A stretch of 64,000 nucleotides of DNA. Source: Pseudooceanicola sp. GTDB taxonomy: Bacteria; Pseudomonadota; Alphaproteobacteria; Rhodobacterales; Rhodobacteraceae. A program made the translations under genes and the position numbers. The number at the start of each line of letters is the position of its first letter. Position 1 is the stretch's first letter. The notes below the pieces were generated by a model, which made no database searches, had not been told where the DNA came from, and saw only the letters and a list, made by a program, of their open reading frames with translations. Where the stretch lies: contig NZ_JARGNH010000015.1 in NCBI RefSeq assembly GCF_029213205.1, forward strand, positions 16,557-80,556, given 5' to 3'. This document shows, piece by piece, positions 37,603 to 45,361 of this stretch.

Positions 37603-39132
37603 TTGTTTCGAAAACGGCAACAATCGTGCTTAATGGAAATACTCTCGCCGGAACGGCAACAATTTGCGGGCCAACCCGCCACCGCACACTTGACGTCGGG
37701 TCCCGTGCCGGGGCCAGTGATGCGCATGGAACTCCTGCCCAGCTCATTCCTTGCTCTTGTCGTGCTGGCCGCGCTTGCGGTGACCGGCCCTTATCGGGGA
37801 CTCGCGCTGTTCCTGGCGACGACCTGCTTCGGTGCGGCGGCGGCGTTCAACCTACCTGCACTTGGCGGCGCCTCGATCCTGATTGCCGATATCGCCGCCT
37901 TGATGATGTTTGCGCTGGTCGCCCTGCGCCGTGACGGTCCGGGTCTGATTGCCGGCAGTATGCGGTTGGGTGAGCCGGGGTTCTGGCTGCTGCTGCTGGC
38001 CCTGTTCGCGATCCTCGCCACCCTGTTTTTCCCGCGCCTGTTCGAAGGCCAGACCCTGGTGTTCAGCCTGACCCGCGACCTGGGCGAGGAAGGGATCATC
38101 GCGATCCCGCTGCGCCCCAGCGCCGGAAACTTGACTCAGCTGTTCCGGCTGATGCTCGGGGTGGCCATTTTCTATGCTTTGGCAACGGTGTTTCGGCTGC
38201 GCCCCGACGGGCCGCATGTGCTGCGCGCGATTGCGGTGCTCACCGCCGTCAATGTCGGGCTGGGCTGGATTGACGTGCTGAGCCATGCGATTGGCCTGCC
38301 GCATCTGCTCGACCTGATCCGCAGCGCCAATTACGCGATGTTGGATGACGTTTACATGGCGGGAGTGAAACGCATGGTCGGCGGTTATCCCGAGGCCAGC
38401 GCCTACGGCTATTTCAGCCTGGGCATATTTGCCTTCTGGGCCCGCTACTGGATCAGTGCGCCGCGCCTGCCAATGGCCGGGATCATGCTGGCGCTGTCGA
38501 CCATAGCCATCCTGCATTCGACATCCTCGGCCTCCTATGTCGCCACGCTGGCCTTTCTGTTGGTCACTGCGGCATTGGCGATGCTCGCCAGATTGCGCAG
38601 TCAGGTCAGCCGCCGCGGCCTTGCGGTGTCGACCTTTGCCTTTGTGCTGACCGGTCTGACGGCGCTTCTGCTGATCACCAGCTATGCGTTCCTTGCCCCG
38701 GTTCAGAACTTCTTTGACAATGTTCTGTTCGACAAGCTGGCCAGCGATTCCGGCGTCGAACGGATGAGCTGGAACGCCCAGGCGTTCAAGAACTTCCTTG
38801 AAACCCGGATGATGGGCGCCGGGCTGGGCTCTGTGCGCGCCTCAAGCTGGATCATGGCGACACTGGCCAGCCTCGGGGTGATCGGCACCCTGTTGTTCCT
38901 GCTGTTCATCGCCAGCGTCCTGAAGCCCCTCCCCCGTAATGCCGGGACCGGCACCCGCGCCATCACCATAGCGGCGCTGAAATCCGCCTGCCTCGGCTTG
39001 CTGATATCCTCGCTGCTGACCGGGGCGACTCCGGATCTGGGCCTGATCTTCTTTGCCTGCGCCGGGCTGGCCGCCGGTCTGTCACGCGGGGCGATTCTCC
39101 AACATCGAGATCGCGCTCAACCACCTCTGTGA
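37603..39132 (+). CDS. O-antigen polymerase/ligase-like (Wzy-like) multi-spanning membrane protein
   Basis: Multiple predicted TM helices; GGYPEASAYGYFSLGIFAFWARYW and LHSTSSASYVATLAFL typical of Wzy/WaaL-like proteins. Start uncertain (ATGs at 37630, 37720 and 37726 possible). Confidence 0.75.
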   Translation: MFRKRQQSCLMEILSPERQQFAGQPATAHLTSGPVPGPVMRMELLPSSFLALVVLAALAVTGPYRGLALFLATTCFGAAAAFNLPALGGASILIADIAALMMFALVALRRDGPGLIAGSMRLGEPGFWLLLLALFAILATLFFPRLFEGQTLVFSLTRDLGEEGIIAIPLRPSAGNLTQLFRLMLGVAIFYALATVFRLRPDGPHVLRAIAVLTAVNVGLGWIDVLSHAIGLPHLLDLIRSANYAMLDDVYMAGVKRMVGGYPEASAYGYFSLGIFAFWARYWISAPRLPMAGIMLALSTIAILHSTSSASYVATLAFLLVTAALAMLARLRSQVSRRGLAVSTFAFVLTGLTALLLITSYAFLAPVQNFFDNVLFDKLASDSGVERMSWNAQAFKNFLETRMMGAGLGSVRASSWIMATLASLGVIGTLLFLLFIASVLKPLPRNAGTGTRAITIAALKSACLGLLISSLLTGATPDLGLIFFACAGLAAGLSRGAILQHRDRAQPPL

Positions 39133-39432
39133 TCGGTTACGATCCTGGCAACAATCCGGGTGATCCCTGGCTATTGTTAACGAATATTACCAAAAAATAA
39201 GCCATTATTGTCAACAACTTGTTCAAAACTTGACAGGAGTCCGTCCGGGTCACGATAGTGCCCCGAACTTGTCTTATTTCGCCCAATTCCGGGCCGCCCT
39301 GCGATTGCCATCGCGATCCGGGCATCCCCGGGGCCAGGCGGCAGCGGCAGATAAAAATTCAAACACGCCTCAGGGCGCCACTTTCACCGCACCGCACGCG
39401 GGCAGAGAACGGGCCAGAAAATGGTAGCAAGC

Positions 39433-41631
39433 ATGACCGATATCTTCGATCGCGGGCCCTTGGCGCCGCGTCGCCGGTCCGCCGCGACGCAGGATGGCGA
39501 TTCCGTCGATCTGCGGATGATGTTCCGTGGCGTCTGGAATGACCGTTTCATCATCCTCGGCGCGGCGCTGGCCTGCGGAATTCTGGCCGCGTTTCTGGTG
39601 CTGCAGGTGACCCCGCGCTACACCTCGGTGTCGCAAATCCTGCTCGATCCACGCGAACGCCAGGTGATAACCAATCAACAGGTGGTGTCCGACCTCAAGC
39701 TCAGCGATCAGGTGGTCGCCAGCGAGTTGTCGATCATGCGCTCCAACCTGCTGTTGGAAAAGGTGATCGAGGAAATCGACGCGATCGACCCGAAAGCGTT
39801 GGAAATCCTCGATCCGGCGGAGAAATCGCCACGATTCATCGACAGTGTCACCTCGTCGATGCTGGGCCTGTTCCGGCGCTCGAAATCCGATGGTGCAGGC
39901 AGCGCCGAAATGGCCGAACGCGCCCGGCTTGAACGGTTGACCTGGGCGATCCGGCGCAGCGTGACCCTGTCGCGTGACGGCAAGGCCTATGTGATCACCA
40001 TCAAGGCGGAAACCGAGGATCCGGGATTCTCTGCGCTTCTGGCCGCCACCATCGCCGAACAATATGTCGCCCAGCAATTGCAGGGACGTCGCAACACCGC
40101 GACCCAGGCCGCCGACTGGATCGAAACCCGGGTCGAGGACCTGCGCAAACAGGTCGAACTGGCCGAGGCCGCAGTCGAGGATTACCGCGCCGACAGCCTG
40201 GAAAAGAACGGCACCAGCGCCGATATCGTGTCGCAGCGGATGGTCAGCCTGAACAAGGAACTGATCGCCACCCGGGTCGACCGCGTCGCCGCCGAAGCCC
40301 GCTATAATGAAATGGCCCGCCTGTTAGAGACCGGGGGTTTCGACGCGCTTGGCAGCATGTTCACCTCGGATACCATCAAGGAACTCGACACCCGCCGGGT
40401 CGAGATCGAGGCCACGGATGCGCAATGGGCCGAACGCTTTGACGACAACCACCCGGAACGGCGGCGGATCGCCGGGCAATTGGCCGAGGTCAACCGTGCC
40501 CTGTCGGTGGAATTCCAACGCGCCCTCGATGCCCAGCGCAACGAGGTACAGATCGCCCAGATCCGCGAGAACACCATCCGCGAAAGCCTGGAATACACCG
40601 AGGCGCAATATCTGTTGGTGTCGCGCAGCTCGATCGGTCTGCGCCAGTTGGAACGGCAGGCCGAAGTTGCCCGCAACATGTATTCCGACCTGCTGAACCG
40701 CTATGCGGAAACCCGCACCCAGGAACAATTGCAGCAGGCCGATGCCCGGATCATCGAACGCGCCACCCTGCCCGGCGCGCCCTCGGCGCCCCGGCCCAAG
40801 TTGATGACCTTTCTGGGGCTGGTGATCGGTGGCCTGCTCGGCTTTGGCGTCGCCGCCTTCCGCCAGCTCAGCACCCGCGCCTATCGCAGCCCGGTCGACC
40901 TGGCGCTGGACACCGGGGTTCCGGTTCTGGGCACCACCCCGGAACGCAATTGGGCCAGCACCGCCGCCGCCATCCGCGAGATCGAGGCCGATCCGATGGG
41001 CCCGGTGGCCGAGGCGATGAAGAAGGTGCGCAACGAATTGAAGCTGGGCGAAGAAATCGTCGAACCGCAGAGCATCGCGCTGCTGTCGCCGCTGCAGGAC
41101 GAGGGCAAGACCACGACGACGGTGTTGCTGGCCCGGGTCAGCGAACTTGCGAACAAACTGGTGGTGGTGGTCGATTGCGACTTCCGCAAGAATTCGCTGC
41201 AGAACGAATATCAATTGCCGATGGAGCACGACCTGGGAGAGCTGATCCGGGGCGATTGTTCGGTTCTGGACGCGGTCAACACCGACACCGGCCTTGGCTT
41301 TGACCTGTTGGCCAATCGCGCGCCCGATCCGACCTGTACCGATCTGCTGACCACCGAATGGCTGCGTTCGACCCTGGACGAGCTCAAGCAATATTACGAC
41401 GTCATCCTGGTCAATTGCCCGGCGATCCTACCGGTGGCGGAAACCCTGGTCCTGGCCCGTGCCGTGGATCAGCGGGTGATGCTGGTGCGGCACAATTCGA
41501 CCGCCCGCAGCGCCGCCCGCCGCTGCCTGTCGACGCTCGAGCATAACGAGCTGGATATCGTCGGTCAGATCATGACCCGCGTCGATCCGCGGATGCTGTC
41601 TGACGAAGATCTCTATCGTTACAATTACTAA
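39433..41631 (+). CDS. Polysaccharide chain-length determinant / Wzc-like BY-kinase family protein
   Basis: Wzz N-term, coiled coil, ATPase LLSPLQDEGKTTTTVLLARVSE, VVVVDCDFRKNS, Tyr-containing C-term LYRYNY. Confidence 0.9.
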   Translation: MTDIFDRGPLAPRRRSAATQDGDSVDLRMMFRGVWNDRFIILGAALACGILAAFLVLQVTPRYTSVSQILLDPRERQVITNQQVVSDLKLSDQVVASELSIMRSNLLLEKVIEEIDAIDPKALEILDPAEKSPRFIDSVTSSMLGLFRRSKSDGAGSAEMAERARLERLTWAIRRSVTLSRDGKAYVITIKAETEDPGFSALLAATIAEQYVAQQLQGRRNTATQAADWIETRVEDLRKQVELAEAAVEDYRADSLEKNGTSADIVSQRMVSLNKELIATRVDRVAAEARYNEMARLLETGGFDALGSMFTSDTIKELDTRRVEIEATDAQWAERFDDNHPERRRIAGQLAEVNRALSVEFQRALDAQRNEVQIAQIRENTIRESLEYTEAQYLLVSRSSIGLRQLERQAEVARNMYSDLLNRYAETRTQEQLQQADARIIERATLPGAPSAPRPKLMTFLGLVIGGLLGFGVAAFRQLSTRAYRSPVDLALDTGVPVLGTTPERNWASTAAAIREIEADPMGPVAEAMKKVRNELKLGEEIVEPQSIALLSPLQDEGKTTTTVLLARVSELANKLVVVVDCDFRKNSLQNEYQLPMEHDLGELIRGDCSVLDAVNTDTGLGFDLLANRAPDPTCTDLLTTEWLRSTLDELKQYYDVILVNCPAILPVAETLVLARAVDQRVMLVRHNSTARSAARRCLSTLEHNELDIVGQIMTRVDPRMLSDEDLYRYNY

Positions 41632-41650
41632 GCCGCGGGAGGCTCTGACC

Positions 41651-42808
41651 ATGACCAGACAGATGTCTGCCGAACCGCGTGTGGCGCTGATCCATTACTG
41701 GCTGATCGGCATGCGTGGCGGTGAAAAGGTGCTTGAGGCGCTGTGCCGGATGTATCCGCAGGCCGATATCTTTACCCATGTCTATGCCCCGGAAAAGATA
41801 TCCGACACGATCAACGCGCATCGGGTGATCGAAACCTCGGTCGGGCGCCTGCCCTTTGCCAAGCGGCTGTATCAATCCTATCTGCCGTTCATGCCGCGCG
41901 CCCTGGAGGAGATCGACCTCACTGGCTATGACCTGGTGATCTCCAGCGAGGCTGGGCCGGCCAAAGGCGTGATCGCCCCGCCGGATGCCTATCACCTGTG
42001 CTATTGCCATTCGCCGATGCGCTATCTCTGGGATCAATACCACGTCTATCTGAAATCCGCCGGGCGGCTGTCACGGCTGATCCTGCCGCATGTCGCGCAT
42101 CGGCTGCGGCTGTGGGACGTCTCCAGCGCCGCGCGAGTCGATGCCTTTGCCGCCAATTCCAGCCATGTTGCGTCGCGGATCGAGAAATACTGGAATCGCG
42201 GCGCCGAGGTGGTGCATCCGCCGGTCGATGTCGATGCGTTTTCGCCGGTCCGCGCCTCGGATCTGGGCGACTATTACCTCTGGGTCGGAGAGTTGGCCCC
42301 CTACAAGCGCCCCGATCTGCTGATCGACGCCTTCAACCGGCTTGGCCTGCCGCTGGTGATCATCGGTGGCCCCGACAAGACCAGCCAGCAGTTGCAGAAA
42401 CAAGCCAAGGACAACATCACCTTTCTGGGCCGCACCGATTTCGAAACCCTGCGCCATCACATGGCCCGCTGCCGGGCGCTGGTGTTCCCGGGCGAAGAGG
42501 ATTTCGGCATTGTCCCGGTCGAGGTCATGGCCTCGGGCCGTCCGGTGATCGCCTATGATCGTGGCGGTGCCCGCGACACCGTGGTGCACGGCAAGACCGG
42601 GATGCTGTTTCAGGATCAATCCGTTGACGGGCTGGTGAAAGCGATCAAGGAATTCGAATCCGCCCGGCTCTATGAGGTCGACAGCATGGTTCTGGTCAAT
42701 CACGCCCGCCGCTTCAGCGAGGCCGCGTTCCGGGTCGGCATCGAACGGCTGTTGCCGCCAGCGCTGGCGCCGGCCGACACCGCCGTGCTCAGCCGCCCGG
42801 CAGAGTGA
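41651..42808 (+). CDS. Glycosyltransferase (GT4/group 1)
   Basis: VALIHYWLIGMRGGEKVLEAL, YLWVGELAPYKRPDLLIDAFN, VFPGEEDFGIVPVEVMASGRPVIAYDRGGARDTV. Confidence 0.92.
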   Translation: MTRQMSAEPRVALIHYWLIGMRGGEKVLEALCRMYPQADIFTHVYAPEKISDTINAHRVIETSVGRLPFAKRLYQSYLPFMPRALEEIDLTGYDLVISSEAGPAKGVIAPPDAYHLCYCHSPMRYLWDQYHVYLKSAGRLSRLILPHVAHRLRLWDVSSAARVDAFAANSSHVASRIEKYWNRGAEVVHPPVDVDAFSPVRASDLGDYYLWVGELAPYKRPDLLIDAFNRLGLPLVIIGGPDKTSQQLQKQAKDNITFLGRTDFETLRHHMARCRALVFPGEEDFGIVPVEVMASGRPVIAYDRGGARDTVVHGKTGMLFQDQSVDGLVKAIKEFESARLYEVDSMVLVNHARRFSEAAFRVGIERLLPPALAPADTAVLSRPAE

Positions 42809-44582
42809 GCAGCCGCAGCCGCGACGGGGTATCCGCGCCGCTGTGCAGGGTGATCCGTGCCGGATGCGGGTCGCTTTCAGCGTAGGGATCGCCGCCACCA
42901 TTCATATTGCGCGCCAGCCTCGGATAGCTGCTGCCAGCGACGTGCAGGCGCAGGCGATGGCCCGCGGGCACCTGGTATGCGATGTCGCGCAGGATCACCG
43001 TCGCCTCGACCACCGCGCCGGGCGGCATCAGGCTGGGCCGATCCATGCCATCGCGATAGCGCAGCCGCAGCGACCCTTCGGTGATCATCAGCGATCGACC
43101 TTCGGGATCGACATCGGTCAGCCGCAGCACCAGGTCGGTATCCGGCACATCGGTCGAGACATAGAGCCGTGCCTCGACCGGACCAGCAATCGTCAGCGCT
43201 GCCTCCAGTGGCGCGCCGGTCAACAGCCGTAGGTCTCGCCGCTCCTCGATCGGGTTCTGAAAGAGCGGCCCGGCACGCAAATCGGCCTCGCCGGTGCAAC
43301 ACATGGTGCCCCCGATCGAGGGCACCGGGTTCATCGGGTCCGAGGTGAACCCGATGCGCCCCGGCTCGGGTGCCGGGGCTTCGCTCAACGCAGCGCCATC
43401 GAGGTAGAGCACCGTCTCGCCTGCGGCGCGCGGCGGCCATTCCTCGGCCCGGCGCCATTCATTGGCCCCCAACAGGTAATAGAACACCGGCGGCAGATCC
43501 GGGGCCGGACCCTGTTTCATGCGGTGGTTCATCATCGCCACGAACAGCGCGTCGAAATCCATGGCCTGCGCCGGGTCAAGCGGCAGATCACCGACCTGCC
43601 CTTCCGCCAGAGCATGGCCCAGATCGCAATGCAGGGCGGGCAGGATCACCACGCTGCCGGGCGCCCCGGTGGCGCGCATCTGCCGCGCCAGTTGCAGGCT
43701 TTCCCGGGCCCGGTCATACCAGCCATCGACAATCAGGAAGGGGGTAGAGAAGTGATCCTCGGCACTGATAAACCCGCTGTTCTGCCAATAGGCAGGATCG
43801 TCGAACCGGTCGAGGAAGGCGGTAAAATCGGTCGGGTCATTGCGGAACTGCGCCACCGCATCGCGCAACGGCAGGGTCGCCAGCCCCTTGCCGTAATCCA
43901 CCCGCGGATAGCCCATCTTGTCCGGGGTCTTGCCGCCCGCCTCGACAAACCAGCCAAAGGCCGAGGCCAGATTCAGAATGCCGCCGTCGAAAAAGCCGAA
44001 GAAGCCATAGGACCCATCCAGCGTCCCGATCGCCCCACCTGCCCCGAGCGGGATCATCGCCTTATGCGCCGGGTGCCGCTTGCTCGCCAGCAACACCTGG
44101 GTTTCGCCCAGCGCCGAACAGCCGATGCTGCCGACCTGGCCATCCGACCAGCCCTGCGCCACAATCCAGTCGAGCGTCGCCGCGCCGTCATCCGCATCAT
44201 CCGGATAAGGCGCAAAGACCCCCTCGCTGCGATAGCGCCCGCGCATGTCCTGTACCGCCACGCCATAGCCCTGCGCCAGAAACAGCCGCGCCCAATGGCG
44301 CACCGAACCAAAGCGGCGCTTGCCATAGGGCAGCCGCAACAGGACCGTCGGCACCGGGCCGGTCTGCGGATCGGGCAGGTAGACATCCATGGCCAGCCGC
44401 ACCCCGTCCGGCATCGCGATCAGCGCCTCGGGCAGCGCCCGCGCGCCGGTAAGCGAGGCGACAAAGCTGCGGTGTTCCGCGTTCGACTTGACCCCGCGCA
44501 GCAGGCTCACCACCCGGTCACGCTGGCTATAGGCCAGCACCGAAAGCGCCAAAATCACACAGGCGAGCCAAACCAGTCTCAT
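42789..44582 (-). CDS. CocE/NonD family (X-Pro dipeptidyl-peptidase S15-like) hydrolase
   Basis: MPDGVRLAMDVYLPDPQTGPVPTVLLRLPYGKR, GVAVQDMRGRYRSEG, GSIGCSALGETQ nucleophile region, C-terminal jelly-roll DTDLVLRLTDVDPEGRSLMITEGSLRLRYRD. Confidence 0.85.
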   Translation of the reverse strand: MRLVWLACVILALSVLAYSQRDRVVSLLRGVKSNAEHRSFVASLTGARALPEALIAMPDGVRLAMDVYLPDPQTGPVPTVLLRLPYGKRRFGSVRHWARLFLAQGYGVAVQDMRGRYRSEGVFAPYPDDADDGAATLDWIVAQGWSDGQVGSIGCSALGETQVLLASKRHPAHKAMIPLGAGGAIGTLDGSYGFFGFFDGGILNLASAFGWFVEAGGKTPDKMGYPRVDYGKGLATLPLRDAVAQFRNDPTDFTAFLDRFDDPAYWQNSGFISAEDHFSTPFLIVDGWYDRARESLQLARQMRATGAPGSVVILPALHCDLGHALAEGQVGDLPLDPAQAMDFDALFVAMMNHRMKQGPAPDLPPVFYYLLGANEWRRAEEWPPRAAGETVLYLDGAALSEAPAPEPGRIGFTSDPMNPVPSIGGTMCCTGEADLRAGPLFQNPIEERRDLRLLTGAPLEAALTIAGPVEARLYVSTDVPDTDLVLRLTDVDPEGRSLMITEGSLRLRYRDGMDRPSLMPPGAVVEATVILRDIAYQVPAGHRLRLHVAGSSYPRLARNMNGGGDPYAESDPHPARITLHSGADTPSRLRLLTLPGG

Positions 44583-44653
44583 CCGCGCACCTCATGTCTC
44601 GACCACAATGCCGGGGCTGGGCTAGGCTGGCCGCCAGCGCAAGCGGAGCCCCC

Positions 44654-45361
44654 ATGCCCCTGGAGATACCGATCCATATCTGGCCGCTGACCGGCGACGA
44701 TGCCCACGTCGAACGGATGGCGACGCTGTTGTCGGCGGACGAGAGCGCCCGCGCCGCCCGCTTCGTTTTCGAACGCGACCGCCGGGCGCATATCCTGGCG
44801 CGCGGTCGGCTGCGGCAGGTGTTGGCCGACGCGATGGGCAAGACGCCGCACGACCTGACATTTGCCTATGGCGCGCATGGCAAGCCGGCCCTGCCCGATG
44901 GGCTCGAGTTCAACCTCAGCCATTCCGATGGCCTCGCCTGTCTGGCGCTGCATCCCGAGGTCGAGCTGGGCGTCGATATCGAAGCCTTTCGAGAAATCGA
45001 GGACGGAGTTGCCGAGCGGTTCTTTTCCAGCCGTGAATATGCCGATCTCTCGGCCCTGCCCGCCGCGCATTGGTCGGCGGGTTTCTTTCGCTGCTGGACC
45101 CGCAAAGAAGCGGTGGTCAAGGCGATTGGCGACGGGCTTTCGATCCCGCTCGACGCCTTTGACGTCACCCTGACCCCCGGCGTGCCACCACGGATGACCC
45201 GACTGGACCCGGCGCGCGGCAGCCTTGCGGATTGGACCCTGGCACATTTCGACCTCGGCCCCGGCATGGTCGGCGCGCTGGCGGTGCGCGCCAGAGGCCG
45301 TGCCATCCGTCCGGTGCTTGCCACCTGCCCCAAGGATCAGCCGTTTCACTGGTCGCTCTGA
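44654..45361 (+). CDS. 4'-phosphopantetheinyl transferase (Sfp-like)
   Basis: FNLSHSDGLACLAL, ELGVDIEAFREI, CWTRKEAVVKAIGDGLSIPLDAFDVTL. Confidence 0.93.
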   Translation: MPLEIPIHIWPLTGDDAHVERMATLLSADESARAARFVFERDRRAHILARGRLRQVLADAMGKTPHDLTFAYGAHGKPALPDGLEFNLSHSDGLACLALHPEVELGVDIEAFREIEDGVAERFFSSREYADLSALPAAHWSAGFFRCWTRKEAVVKAIGDGLSIPLDAFDVTLTPGVPPRMTRLDPARGSLADWTLAHFDLGPGMVGALAVRARGRAIRPVLATCPKDQPFHWSL

